Shown: positions 13,078-24,434 of the stretch, piece by piece
Layout: each line of letters opens with the position of its first letter
How positions within the stretch are numbered: position 1 is the first letter of the stretch
Origin: Meghimatium bilineatum
Lineage: Eukaryota > Mollusca > Gastropoda > Stylommatophora > Philomycidae
Length of the DNA: 64,000 bases
Reading direction: 5' to 3'
Assembly (NCBI GenBank): GCA_034231615.1
Contig: CM067315.1
Coordinates: 32,267,691-32,331,690, forward strand
Notes under the pieces: generated by a model
Databases searched by the model: none
Told to the model about the DNA's origin: nothing
The model's input: only the letters and a program-made list of their open reading frames with translations
Made by a program: the position numbers and the translations under genes

Positions 13078-14035
13078 GTAAGAATTATGTTATTCTGTTT
13101 AATTTTTGTTTTGTTCAATTCTTATTACGTAGACAGAACACATGTTCTGCTGTTTTTTAATGACGTTTTGACTTATGATTATCTTATCTCTTTCCTGATG
13201 TCGTCATTTAACTGTCATCCTCTTCTGGTGACATTTACAGCTTTTCTCAAAGATTTCATTACACACACTGTTATTAGCTTTGTCAATGTCCATGTTTGAC
13301 ATTGGTAACAATGGGGAGGATATAAAAATATTGTTTATCAGTTGTCTTATTTGTTAGCTATGCAGAGATTGATAAGTGCTTGAGTATTAGTGGCAGCTGG
13401 TAAGTCGCATTACTGACTTTTTGACATTCTTTTCTGATCACTCTATCGAATTCCTCAAGAACTAGATGAATGAAAGCAATAAAAGAAACCCAAAAGAGAC
13501 ACGCACTGACCATGGTCAATGCGGCCTAAATGGTCAAAGACAGACAACTCCACCTCCCCCCTCCCCCTCCTCGACGCTTAATGGGATAAATGGAAATGAC
13601 AATATATATATTTTGTGGTGTTTTTTGTTTGTTTCTGAAGTCTGTCTCGTAGTGACGACGAGGTACAGAGCGCATCTCATATGGCCAAAATACAATGTTA
13701 AATTATCGCCGCAGACATTATTGGGTCAGGACCATACAGAAGACATTGAAAAACTGCTAAAATGTTTCCCTAGAAAATAGTTAAAAACTACATCCATTGA
13801 TAGTTTATCGTTTCAAACTCTTTAGGATATGGTACACCATCCTTTAGCAGACATTACCAACACAGGGGACTGTTCAGCTTAGCTAAGATCAGAAACAGGA
13901 AAATAGTGATGATCAAATACTCCCTTTTAACATGAGCAGGAAGATATAAAGGAAAACCTATAGGTTTTCTGACAAAAACACGTATCTCCTCAGTTGTGTG
14001 GCTGATGTGACACCATGACCCGTGTAAGGTTGTCT
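13078..14035. other. Intron 3, first part, no gene recognised
   Basis: Contains two short unsupported open frames (13087-13299 and 13466-13780). Neither has a recognised domain or splice support. Confidence 0.55.
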
Positions 14036-15430
14036 CAACTAACTAAACTAACTCATTAATTAAAAACTAATTAAACTAACTAATTAATTAAAAACTAACT
14101 AACTAAACTTACTCATTAAAAACTAACTTAACTAACTAATTTAAATTAACGTAACTAACTAATTTAAACTAACTTAACTAACTAACTAACTAAACTAACT
14201 TAAATAACTAAACTACATAACTTAACTAATTTATTAACTAACTGAACTAATTACAAATTAACTAATTAATTAAATACTAACTAAAATAACTAATTAAATA
14301 AAAACGAGCTAACTAACTTAACTAATTAATTAATTAATTAATTAAACTAACCAAACTACCTAAATTCAAAGTTAACTAATTAATCTAAATAATTAAAAAC
14401 TAAATAACTAACAAACTGAACTACTCATTAAAAACTTAGCTAACTAAACTAACTAACTAACTAACGAAACTAACTAATTTAACTAACTAAAACTAACTAA
14501 ACTAAACTAACTAATCTAACGAACTAAACTTACTAACTAAACTAACTAACATAACTGACTAAATTAATTAAAGTTACTAAGTAAACTAACTAACTTAACT
14601 AACTAAACTAACTAATTAAAAACTAACTAAACTAAGTAACTAAAGTTACTAACCAGCTAAACTAACTGTCTTAACTAACTAAACTAATTAAATAAATGTA
14701 TTAATTAAAATAATTAACTCAACTAACTAAACTAACTAACTAAACTTACTAACTTTACTAAATAAACCTTACAAACTAACTAAACTAACTAAACTTACAA
14801 ATTTAAACAAACTAATTACCTAATTTTACGAACTAACTTAACTAACTAAACTTACTAACTAACCAAACTCACTAACTAACTAAATTAACTAACTAACTAA
14901 CTAACTAAACTAACTAACTAAAGTAACTAAACTAACTTTCTAATTTAAATATATAAACAAACTAAATGAAAGAACTAACAAAGCTAACTGTCTTAACTAA
15001 CTAAATAAACTAAATAAATGTATTAATTTAACTAATTAAATTAACTAACTGAACGTACTAACTTAATTATATAAAATAACTAACTAAACTTACGAACACA
15101 CTAACTTAACTAACTAAGCTTACTAACTAAACTAACTAAACTAATTAACTAAAGTAAGTGAACTAACTTACTAATCTAATTATATCAACTAACTAAATAA
15201 ACGAACTTACGAACTAACTAAACTAACAAACTTAACTAACTAAGCTTACTAACTAAACTCACTAACTAAACTAACTAAAGTCATTACATTAACTTACTAA
15301 TCTAAATATATAAACTAACTACACAAACTAACTGAAAACTAACTAACCAGCTACAACAAACTAACTAACTTACTTCTTAACTAACATATTAACTAACTAA
15401 CCAATGAACGAACGAACTCAACTAACTAAG
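14036..15430. repeat. 1.4-kb degenerate TAAC/AACT tract
   Basis: It is almost entirely made of taactaac, taaact and taatt words on this strand, heavily diverged, with no fixed long period. It ends about 75 bp before the exon 4 acceptor. CTAAC and ACTAAC are close to the metazoan branch-point consensus. Confidence 0.93.
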
Positions 15431-15506
15431 GAGTTGTCTGACTGACTGACTATTTCACGCCACATTTCGTATTTTGCCATTCTCTGACCTATATGTTATT
15501 TTCCAG

Positions 15507-15664
15507 TGAAGCTGTTGAGTGTTGTGAATCACATGTTACTGGATGCACATGGGACACACAGAGTCTAACTCTATCAGGCTTCTATGTGGTTGAAGTGAGC
15601 GTTAAAAACGTTAAGATGTCCACAGTAGCCACTCAAATCTTTGACATCAACACGTTTAATATTG
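15507..15664 (+). CDS. gp130-like receptor, exon 4: N-terminal CRH domain, second half
   Basis: The acceptor is tattttccag and the donor attg|gtaagaa; entry is phase 2 and exit phase 1, with 52 whole codons. The protein reads AVECCESHVTGCTWD, supplying the second cysteine group of the CRH domain. It is followed by SGFYVVEVSVKN and IFDINTFNI, which fit the F and G strands of the gp130 CRH domain, where the equivalent stretch ends in FDP...YKVKP. It joins exon 5, which begins VKPAAVEG, the hinge between the two CRH domains. A SINE-A copy starts about 24 bp past the donor, and a TAAC-rich array ends about 75 bp before the acceptor. Confidence 0.88.
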
Positions 15665-15684
15665 GTAAGAAGTGTTATCGCAAC

Positions 15685-15960
15685 ATTGTTGCCGGGGCTA
15701 GAGAGGGGAGCAAAGCATATCAGCACTGTTACCTGCTGCGCATGTCGTAGAAGTCGATTAAGGAGGTTTCGGGGTGGATTTTTCCGTACTTTCTCATAGG
15801 GGGTCAAAGTGGCCCAGAAGCCATGTTGAAATCGGATATGCCAGGTCATAAGTCGCAGATATCACATCTATTCTGTAAACCATGACATAGTGCACAACGA
15901 TTTTTGGTATACATCCTGCTAATCTGTGGGAGTTTGAGAACAAATGCACAAGAAGATGTG
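15685..15960 (+). mobile_element. SINE family A, diverged copy
   Basis: Homologous to the 2822 copy along its length (core cgcatgtcgtagaagtcgat, tail gggagtttgagaacaaatgc). It starts about 21 bp after the exon 4 donor. Confidence 0.8.
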
Positions 15961-16178
15961 TTGCGTAAGACAATATCATGGCATAGCTTTGGTCAACTTC
16001 GCAGTGAACTATCTTAAGATCATTTATCAATGAGATATTAACCCGCTTTACCGTGTTAGTGGCATAGTGAATCTTTTCTTGGATGGGGTAACACTAGACA
16101 AATGTACAAATTAACGAACATAAGTATAAGTGTTAGTAATATTATAAGCATAACATACTGACAATGAGACAGCGACGA

Positions 16179-16212
16179 ACGATGTTTCGACTAAAAGTCC
16201 TTCATCAGGACA
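16179..16212 (-). repeat. Hammerhead-like core motif (best of 6 copies)
   Basis: On the minus strand it reads CTGATGA, then a 3-bp GAC/GTC hairpin with a TTTTA loop, then GAAAC. These are the two conserved strings of the hammerhead ribozyme core. Two extra bases precede the hairpin, and I could not find a convincing stem I, so self-cleavage is not established. Similar motifs occur in Penelope-like elements, by recollection. Confidence 0.35.
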
Positions 16213-16375
16213 GGAGACAATAGACAAAGAGTCAATATACTTAACATACGAAAGCACGTATGGTGTATCGATAGCAGGAGGCTAAATCATTTTAAATGTC
16301 TAATTAATTCTGTTGGAAGGTCTTTAAATGAGACTGTAAGAAACGAATATAATTAAGTAAATTTTCTATGCCCTT

Positions 16376-16790
16376 TCACACATTTCATCCAGATATTATA
16401 TTTCACACATTTCATCCAGATATTATATTTCACACATTTCATCCAGATATTATATTTCACATATTTCATCCAGATATTATATTTCACATATTTCATCCAG
16501 ATATTATATTTCACACATTTCATCCAGATATTATATTTCACATATTTCATCCAGATATTATATTTCACATATTTCATCCAGATATTATATTTCACATATT
16601 TCATCCGGATATTATATTTCACATATTTCATTCAGATATTACATCTCACACATTTCACCCAGATATTATATCTCACACATTTCACCCAGATATTAAATTT
16701 CACACATTTCCTCCAGATATTATATTTCACATATTTCATTAACATATTATATTTCACACATTTCATCAATATATTATATTTTATAAAACA
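16376..16790. repeat. Minisatellite, 27-bp unit, about 15 copies
   Basis: The unit is tttcatccagatattatatt plus tcacaca. It is open on both strands only because 27 is a multiple of three. It lies within intron 4. Confidence 0.96.
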
Positions 16791-17164
16791 ACGATGTACA
16801 AGAACATTTAATTTTAATATTGAAAAGTTGAAAACGTGCATGGTGTGGACATGTCTGCAAACATAATTCCTTGTCAAACAACTATTCAATATGGAATTGT
16901 CGAAGCAGAATAGGAAACAGAAAACATAGACAACATCATGGACTGGACGGATAGGGATTTTTTTCTCTCATTAATCTGCAACTCTGATGCTATAAATCAA
17001 CGCATATCTCTGTGTGTGTTGATACATCAGTATAGTACCATACGACCCTGATAATTTATAGGCTTATGATATGGATCAAGATACTTATTTTACACTTTTA
17101 CAAATCTGTAAAACTGTAATCTTTCTGTATTGTATTTGTTCATTTACACATTTACGAATTTCAG

Positions 17165-17310
17165 TAAAACCTGCTGCTGTTGAAGGGTTGGTATACAGTG
17201 TCGACGTAAATGTACCAGGTTGTGTCTTTCTGTTTTGGAGTCATCAGAGAGTTAATCGGGAGAAAGTCTACAGAGTTAAACACCAACAATTTGAAGACTC
17301 AACATTTATT
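17165..17310 (+). CDS. gp130-like receptor, exon 5: second CRH (FNIII) domain, first half
   Basis: The acceptor is gaatttcag and the donor attt|att|gtaagt; entry is phase 1 and exit phase 0, with 48 whole codons. The start, (V)KPAAVEGLVYSVDVNV, is the inter-domain hinge and strand A. FLFWSHQ gives the strand-B/C tryptophan expected in FNIII domains, and YRVKHQQF fits strand C'. The last 37 or so bases of this exon, together with the donor, have been tandemly amplified into the intron (40-bp period, seven further GTAAGT copies to 17618). Reading through the first donor gives Val-Ser-stop, so only the first donor yields a full-length product. Confidence 0.8.
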
Positions 17311-17630
17311 GTAAGTTAAACACCAACAATTTGAAGACTCAACATTTATTGTAAGTTAAACATCAACAATTTCCTGACGCAACATTTATTGTAAGTTAAA
17401 CATCAACAATTTCCTGACGCAACATTTATTGTAAGTTAAACACCAACAATTTCCTGACGCAACATTTATTGTAAGTTAAACATCAACAATTTCCTGACGC
17501 AACATTTATTGTAAGTTAAATATCAACAATTTCCTGACGCAACATTTATTGTAAGTTAAACACCAACAATTTCCTGATGCAATTAAACACCAAAATTTTC
17601 AAGACGCAACATTTATTGTAAGTTTTTACA
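17271..17630. repeat. Minisatellite, 40-bp unit containing exon 5 end and its donor
   Basis: The first copy is the exon itself. Later copies carry GTAAGT at 17351, 17391, 17431, 17471, 17511, 17551 and 17618 in addition to the true donor at 17311. The last unit has an internal deletion/duplication. Copies from the third on share the change gaagac to cctgac, so the array expanded in at least two steps. Confidence 0.95.
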
Positions 17631-17639
17631 TGCCATTCT

Positions 17640-18005
17640 TGACTTCGGTCAATCAAATACCATGCCATAAAAATCAAATACCATGCCATAAAAATCCAAT
17701 GCCATGCCGAGTGGCGGTGGATATCATGTTTCTTTACAACTCTATGTCTCTTGTGTTAATTAGAAAGTTCAGTTAGTTACTTCTTTGTGACACAGTGACA
17801 ACCAATTCAGAAATTGTTCTCTGTCTTCCTCTGTCTCTTTTCTCCGTGATCTTTCCAGTGGTTACTAAATGTTCAAGTTGTGTTTTTCTAATCACATGCC
17901 CTAAAAATATTGCCTTTCTGCTTCTAAGTTTTGCTATAATTTGTCTCTGTAGTTCAGCATCTCTGAGGACTTGTACAATAGTTTTTTACTTAGTTCTTCA
18001 CTTGA
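17640..18005 (-). pseudogene. LINE C-terminal fragment
   Basis: The minus strand reads RKAIFLGHVIRKTQLEHLVT then TGKI, the post-RT region of non-LTR elements. It is the same type as the fragment at 39654-39953. Confidence 0.7.
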
Positions 18006-18150
18006 GGATCATTATTTGCTAGTAAGTTTAGTTAAACAATGAATGTTTCTTGACGCGAGGATCATTATTTTCTAGTAAATTTAGTTAAACAATTATTGTG
18101 TCGTGAATTGAGGATCATTATTTGCTAGTAAGTTTAGTTAAATAAATAAT
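18002..18150. repeat. Short tandem repeat, about 3 copies
   Basis: The unit contains gaggatcattatttgctagt plus aagtttagttaaa; copies are separated by 50-60 bp. Confidence 0.75.
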
Positions 18151-19862
18151 GTGGTCTACTAAGATGTGTAAATAGCATGACAGTTTTATACTTAGTTGCT
18201 GTGTATAAATAGAATGGCAGCTGTGACGTAAACCTAGAATAGAACACGGACTTTTAAGTGTTTTAGCAAAGGACAAACTACAATGTCGTAGTTGGGAAGG
18301 GGGGGGGGGGGGTAATTACTTTGGGATTTCCCAACGTGACCTAGTTCTACTATAGCTAGAAACCAAAACCTGTTCCGGGATAATTTTCCGCGCTAATCTT
18401 GTACATCGTCGCTTATTTTTGTTTTTCCACACTGTTTCATTCAAATGCCAAACAAAGTGTACACACAGCATATGATTCAGTAGCCATAATGAGTGACGTT
18501 GTGTGTGATCAGCATGCTTGTCTATTCAGAAGAATGACTTAATAAATACTGTACGGGAAATTCCGAATTGATTTGTGAACAACCGACCCTTACTGTGACA
18601 CACGTGGTTTGATCTTTTGTATATCTGGATTGTATGTGGGTAGAGCGCAGCTTTACTCAATTAATTGTAATCACAAAAATATCAGCCTCTTATTACATCA
18701 ATTGATTTTTATTAATAATACGTACGTAGACAGATCAAGAACTAACTGATTATTGATTATTGAGTAATTAGTTATAGACCGCAATCATTGCGCTGCGGGC
18801 AGACCTATTGGTGCTCACTCTCCTAGCAGATGAAGAAGGGTATGCATAATTATGGTTCATGTGGCCCGCTAGTTAAACATTCTTTTCGTTCCTCCCCACA
18901 GGCGTCCTGATGTACTACTCCCACACAAAAAATTGAATTCTTCAAATATTAAACTCGATGTTTCATCAAGCGAGATGTCCGCATTCAATACTACCAGAAT
19001 CCCAAAGCATGTTGCGTGAAATATAAATGTACATCCTTAGGAAGGAAATGGTCACGCTTATAAACAACTCGGTTGTTCAAAGTGTTACATGGATACACTG
19101 CCCTGGACACGAGGAGTCAGAAGCAACGAAAGTTCAGTCGTAAATGGATGGCAACACTGTGGTTGATGGAACAGTATTGAAGAATGTAGGGTCGACCTAA
19201 TGAAGACAGTCATTCAGTTATTACAGTCTGAATAGGACGACGCTGGAGGTGAGAACATACACATACAAATAATGAGAGAAATCAGGATGACCAGGGGGTG
19301 AGTGGAGAATGTGTGTCCTCTCTGGAAAGATCTGAAGTATCATTGTTTATATTTATGTGTTGTTTATGTTTACAAGTATGCGTAATTGGTCCTTGTAGTT
19401 CTAAGGACTGCTGGCACTTACTAATATTAAATATGTGTAGTTCCCGTGAATGTACATACCTGTGCAGTATGTTTGTTGTTGTATGTGTTCGTTCGATCGG
19501 TCCACATTCATATAGGCTTGTAAATATACACGTTGAAAGTCTTCACTAAAATTACATCTTTTTTTAAGCGATGCTGTGTCGTCGAATACGGAAAACGTGT
19601 TGACTCAAGTTGGGAGGCTAGTAGGTGCCATCTGAACGAACTTGTTTCAAATCCCATTTACCACGTTATTTTTAAAATGATAAAACTTTGTTTTAAGTTA
19701 TCATGTCTTGATTTACGGTCTCTTATCCTATTTAAATGTATCTTATTTGTTAGACATAAAAAATGTAGATGCCTTTAAAGATATTTGTTCAACAGGGAGT
19801 CAGAAAGTTAGAAAAGAGAGGTATTAAATTGCATACTCGTATATATAAATTTGCATTACCAG
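18151..19862. other. Intron 5, remaining part, no gene
   Basis: Includes a run of 14 G at 18299-18312 and a tRNA-like SINE piece of family T2 at about 19571-19660 (acgtgttgactcaagttggg, then tttcaaatccc). Nothing else was recognised. Confidence 0.55.
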
Positions 19863-20016
19863 GTTCTGAATGACAATATCACAAACACAAGCTTCACCAG
19901 CTGTGGACATCGGGGGCACACATATCACAAATTTTCTGTAGAATGTTTCCCAACACAATTATGGTCTGGTTTTTGGAGTGATCCAGTCTACATAGAAGTC
20001 GTGACCGCTACAACAG
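19863..20016 (+). CDS. gp130-like receptor, exon 6: second CRH domain with tryptophan-serine box
   Basis: The acceptor is gcattaccag and the donor acag|gtgaga; entry is phase 0 and exit phase 1, with 51 whole codons. The end of the domain reads TQLWSGFWSDPVYIEVV, a variant of the WSxWS box (here W-S-x-x-W-S) followed by the last beta strand. WSxWS at exactly this place in the second CRH domain is characteristic of class I cytokine receptors. There are sequons NIT and NTS near the start. YHKFSVECF upstream fits the F strand that stacks with the WS box. Because the box has one residue more than the consensus, a profile search may miss it. Confidence 0.88.
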
Positions 20017-20746
20017 GTGAGACCAAAATTTGATGTATAAATTGTAGGTTTAAGATTTTTTATGTTTATAAATATTTATTACTTATTATGTCTCTTCCTG
20101 CCCATTCTGTAATGAATGTGTTTAAAGAAAGCAAAGTTACTCGATTAAAAAATAATTTACAATTACCAGTGATAAAAGTCAACGTTTCTACCATAAGGTC
20201 TTTATAAAAGTAGATAGGGACTTGAAAAGTGAGATTTCATTGTATTACATTTCGTTGTTGAAATTTTCATAAAATAGAGCATCCATTTTCTACAGGCAAT
20301 TGCTTTGAGATGATAACTCACATAATAAATCTTGGAGTTTTTTTGAAGGAGTATAAAAAAAGGATTTGTTGGTAGAATATATTATTCTGAATGTAGTGAT
20401 CAATCTAGCATTGTTGGTAGAATATTGGTAGAATATCTTATTCTGAATGTAGTGATCAATCTAGCATTGTTGGTAGAATATTGGTAGAATATCTTATTCT
20501 GAATGTAGTGATCAATCTAGCATTGTTGGTAGAATATTGGTAGAATATCTTATTCTGAATGTACTGATTAGCCCATCATTTTTTAGTTGTAGTATTCTTC
20601 TTCTTTTTTCCTTTTTTTAGAATAAATTTATGTGCTCAATCTTACGTAGTATCTCTTCTCCGAGGTAGCTTCAAAAAGTTACAGAAATTAGTGAATTATG
20701 TAGAAATAAGTAACAATAGAATTAACTATACTACATTTCTTTGAAA
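20017..20746. repeat. Intron 6 with 56-bp tandem repeat
   Basis: A 56-bp unit (ttctgaatgtagtgatcaat, then ctagcattgttggtagaa) is present about four times at 20375-20575. A GAAAC motif on the minus strand lies at 20179-20215. There is no gene. Confidence 0.85.
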
Positions 20747-21040
20747 TTAGTTCCCTTCGGCAACTAGACACATTTGTCGACATGCATACATCTGCTGGAA
20801 ACATTCGTGAAACCCATTATTTGACACCTTTCTCAGCTGTCTTGTCGCATTTGTGATAACGACATCTGTATCCTTGAATCGCTGTCCTTTTAGTGTTGAC
20901 TTTAGTCGAGGGAACAAGAAAACATCAGGCGGTGCAAGGTCGGGAGAACATGCAGACTGTTCCAAAGGAATCACATTGTGCTTTGCGAGGTATTGATTTA
21001 TCAGTAGGGATCGATGTGCCGACGTATTATTATTCATCAC
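20747..21040 (-). pseudogene. mariner-family transposase fragment
   Basis: The minus strand encodes a 97-residue open stretch with CSPDLAPPDVFLFPRLKS and LKGQRF, matching the C-terminal part of mariner transposases (YSPDLAPxDxxLFPxLKxxLxGxxF) with the last catalytic Asp region. The N-terminal DNA-binding part and the first two catalytic Asp residues are missing. It is a dead remnant inside intron 6. Confidence 0.85.
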
Positions 21041-21244
21041 AATTCAACTGTATATTCTCCATGTTTATTTATTCTTATCGATACTAACACAACCTTCCTG
21101 GAATCCCGTGTGCCATCCTACATATTCATAGTAAAAATAAAATAAAAATTATAACTAATCGCTGACATATAATTTATAAACACGTATTTGTTATTTTGTT
21201 AAAAACTGTTGATAAATTATAATTTTTTTGTTTGTATTTTGCAG

Positions 21245-21333
21245 CCCCAGACACAGGCCCTCAAATAACAAATGGCAGCTTTACAACCAGCCATTGTGTT
21301 AACAATCTGAGAAATGTTACTGTCATGTGGCAG
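21245..21333 (+). CDS. gp130-like receptor, exon 7: first membrane-proximal FNIII domain, first half
   Basis: The acceptor is ttttgcag and the donor cag|gtatct; entry is phase 1 and exit phase 0, with 29 whole codons. The protein starts APDTGPQITNGSF, the proline-containing linker and strand A of an FNIII domain, and ends in NVTVMWQ, the strand-B tryptophan. Exon 8 completes the domain. Sequons NGS and NVT are present. A LINE C-terminal fragment follows the donor within about 30 bp. Confidence 0.78.
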
Positions 21334-21360
21334 GTATCTGGAGCTTTTATTTAGGATATG

Positions 21361-21580
21361 TAGTAATGCATTAAAATGGGTACCAGTTTTCAAAAGGAAA
21401 ATAGGAAGACCAAGAACAGGTCTTCGTAGAACAACCGTCAAAAAGGGGTAAGACTATGGGTCTCAACATCATACAAGAATTACACACAGTAGCATCACAT
21501 CGCTCAAACTGGAAAGAACTGTATTCTACCATACACACCGCATTCGGTGATGAAGAAACATAGACTGATAGATATAAAGA
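21361..21580 (+). pseudogene. LINE C-terminal fragment
   Basis: It reads KWVPVFKRKIGRPRTGLRRT, then after a frameshift MGLNIIQELHTVASHRSNWK. This is the GRPxxTWRRT...A.DRxxW region of non-LTR elements. It starts about 30 bp after the exon 7 donor. Confidence 0.7.
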
Positions 21581-21599
21581 CATGCAGGCAAGAAGGCAG

Positions 21600-22330
21600 G
21601 CAGACAGACAAAATAAATGGATGGATGGATTGATGGACGAAGGGACGGATGGATTTATGGATGAATAGATAGATATACGATGCCGAATACGAGTGTGCTG
21701 GGCTGGAAGGCGGTAAATAACGCTGCAGCTGGGTCAATGAATCTGATGGAAGTATGATCAAATAGCTGGCCTAGTGGTGTATGCGAGACTACTGACATAT
21801 CTTATAATGTTGATATTCAGATTTTCTAATTGGTTTGTTACTATATATACCTAACTAAATGTTGTCATAATAGCTACCTTTCTGTGTACATCCCCCTTAG
21901 ACGGTTCCACGACTCCCTCGAATTTCCATTTATTTCTTCGTGTTGTAAAACAAAACTCTGTAGCCCCTTGTGTGGCTAATATGTTCCACTTTGAGAACCT
22001 ATGTTCTTTGGTATATTTGAATGTACGAGTTGTAGTTGTAGTATTATAATTTTGGTCTGTAAGATATAAGTAAACAATGTTGTGCTAATACATAACATGC
22101 AGTTTATGTATGTTCACACGTCAATGTTGTAACAGGGGCATTGAATTATAGTTCATGGTACAAAGTATTGGGCCACTGTTTTCTTTCCACGCATGTCGTA
22201 GGAGGCGACTAAGGAAAGTTGAGTAATATGCTGATAACCTGTCATCTGTATAAAAAAACTAATAATCGTTGTAACATGTAGCTCACTTTCTTACTTTTAT
22301 CTATCTATATATAGTCTTTAATTATATAAG
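21600..22330. other. Intron 7 interval
   Basis: A GGAT/GATA-type microsatellite at 21610-21680 and a 45-bp SINE-A fragment at 22178-22223 (ttccacgcatgtcgtaggag). No gene. Confidence 0.6.
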
Positions 22331-22336
22331 AATATA

Positions 22337-22640
22337 TCAAGTGAAATATTCTTTCCAGAACGTTGTCTTCGTCGTGGATACTCTGAACGCCTCTCTGTTC
22401 TGGACAAGCAGGTCTACATTGGCCTGAGACATGTGCATACATTCATCGATGTCGCTGGTCCATTGTTTTCCTGGTCTTCCTCTTATTCTGAAACCCAGCA
22501 CTCTGCCCTCTAGAATCAGTCTGTCGATACCATCATGTAAGTGTCCATAATACTGTAGCTTCCTTCTTATGATGGTATTTAGAAGGCTCCCTTGATTTAA
22601 TTTCAGTAATTTCAAAATTTCAATGTTCTTCTTTTTCTTT
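22337..22640 (-). pseudogene. LINE C-terminal fragment
   Basis: The minus strand reads RRKLQYYGHLHDGIDRLILE then GRVLGFRIRGRPGKQW, the post-RT tail of a non-LTR element (YxGHLxR...LEGxVxGxRxRGRPxxxW). This lineage differs from the one at 11797. Confidence 0.8.
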
Positions 22641-23079
22641 GTCCATGATATCCGTAGGATCTTTCTGTAGCACTTCTCATCAAATGAATTTAATATTTCG
22701 GATATTTTTTATCTTCTATCATATAATTTTTATGGATAAGGAAGAGATGCAGTTCAGCGGATATTGCACATTTGTCCTTTTGTGGTACATTGTTTAGTGA
22801 AGAAGGAACATTGCTAGATATGCCATCAATGAAGATGGATCAACAAATCTGACAGAAGAATGATGAGATATTTGGCATGATGTGGTAATACTGGGATACT
22901 GGCACAATGGAATGTCTCTCTTTGGGAACTAAATATGTATCCATAAACCCCACACAACACAGCAATACCTTTCAGACAATTTTATATCTTCTTCTTCTTC
23001 GGCGATAATAAGTGAGAAGAACCTCAGATATTACCAGAAACGCTATGGGATGTCAAGGGCTACCTGCTCACAGCTGAAG

Positions 23080-23196
23080 CTACTATTTCATCATCATCAT
23101 TATCATCATCGTTATCATTATCATCCTCAGTATCATCATAATTATCATTATCATCATCATCATCATTACCATCATCATCATCGGCATAATCATCAT
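23080..23196. repeat. (TCA)n imperfect microsatellite
   Basis: About 115 bp of tcatca words ending about 25 bp before exon 8. It replaces the usual polypyrimidine tract. Confidence 0.95.
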
Positions 23197-23219
23197 CATG
23201 TATATTTACATTGTAACAG

Positions 23220-23427
23220 GAAGTTCAAACGGCGAATCAGAATGGTCTAATTGATTATTACATCATTGAAAGTCAAGGTAATTCTAATCAAGTGAAGGCA
23301 CAACTTCACTCCCTGGATGTTATACTTCCATGCTATGATACGACAGAGATAAAAATCTTTGCTCATAATGCAGCAGGGGATTCATTACAGCCTTCCATTA
23401 TGATAATTCCATCAGTCAATTTCAGGG
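23220..23427 (+). CDS. gp130-like receptor, exon 8: first membrane-proximal FNIII domain, second half
   Basis: The acceptor is tgtaacag and the donor aggg|gtaagtt; entry is phase 0 and exit phase 1, with 69 codons. NGLIDYYIIES is the strand-C tyrosine region (gp130 has NG.ILDYEV here) and EIKIFAHNAAGDS is the typical F-G hairpin of FNIII domains, where animal FNIII sequences usually read V.A.N.AG.S. The polypyrimidine tract is poor; instead a (TCA)n-rich stretch runs up to about 25 bp before the exon. The donor is the first of six GTAAGTTA copies in a roughly 72-bp repeat. Using the second donor (69 nt later) would keep frame but passes a TGA. Confidence 0.86.
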
Positions 23428-23830
23428 GTAAGTTATACATTTGTAAAAGTTACGATCAGTGATACGTTACACACTTTGACAAAGTTACCGTCAGTAGTAA
23501 GTTAGCACACTTTGTAATAGGTATTTGTTAGTAGTAGATTACACCCTCTGTAACAGTTACTATCAGTAGTAAGTTAGCACACTTTGTAATAGGTATTTGT
23601 TAGTAGTAGATTACACCCTCTGTAACAGTTACTGTCAGTAGTAAGTTACACACTTTGACAAAGTTACATAGTCAGTAGTAAGTTACACATTTTATAATTG
23701 GTATTTCTTAGTAGTAGATTGTACCTTTTGTAACAGTTGCTATCAGTTGTAAGTTACAAACTTTGTTATAGTTTACTATCGGTTGTTAAGTTACACACTT
23801 TGTAATAGTTACATAAAATAAGTTTTTAGA
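23428..23830. repeat. Degenerate 72-bp repeat carrying the exon 8 donor
   Basis: GTAAGTTA occurs at 23428 (the real donor), 23497, 23569, 23641, 23678 and 23749. Flanking words (cactttgtaat, gtaacagttac) repeat with it. Confidence 0.85.
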
Positions 23831-24434
23831 TTACACAGAAGTTTGAAAATGTACTACTTTGTTACCAATAATTTGGCTATAAACAGTACCAAGCATCTGA
23901 CAATCGCAACATTACACAGGAAGAAAATAGTTGTCCACCGTGCTCTAGAAATAATACAATTTGGTGTATATAGACGTGTAATACCTTACACAATTTGGTG
24001 TATATATAGACGTTCAATATCTTACACAGTTTGAATGACGATGTACTATATGTGTTAGGTAACAGTCCATAAATTACGTGAACAATTACGGCAGCGGGGT
24101 TCTAAATGAGGTTGACAGTTGGTGACAACTGGGAAATGGGGTGAATTTTCCAACAAAAGCGGACGTCAACAAACGTGTTCTGTTGTGTAACCATCAATAA
24201 ATTCTGCGAATTTCAAAATTAATTTGAAAATCAGGAAAAAAATAATATCGTTTTTTTTCCGCATTCTTTTTGCTAAAAAAGTTGGGGGGGGGGCACATTT
24301 ATTGATATAATTAACGTAGGGGAGAAAATCCCTGAATTCCTGACAAACTTTTGATGATGATGATGAATTTTTATTTATTGAACAGTGATCGAAGATGTTT
24401 GTAATCATATTTATATTCATGAAATATCAATTAG
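23831..24434. other. Intron 8, no gene
   Basis: AT-rich. A small duplication of acaatttggtgtatatagac occurs near 23960-24010, and there is a G-run at 24284-24293. Confidence 0.55.

Noticed and set aside
13466-13780. 104-codon open frame in intron 3
   Set aside because: No domain, no splice signals, low-complexity proline/serine patch only.
16368-16742. 124-codon HPDIIFHTF repeat frame
   Set aside because: 27-bp minisatellite inside an intron of the receptor.
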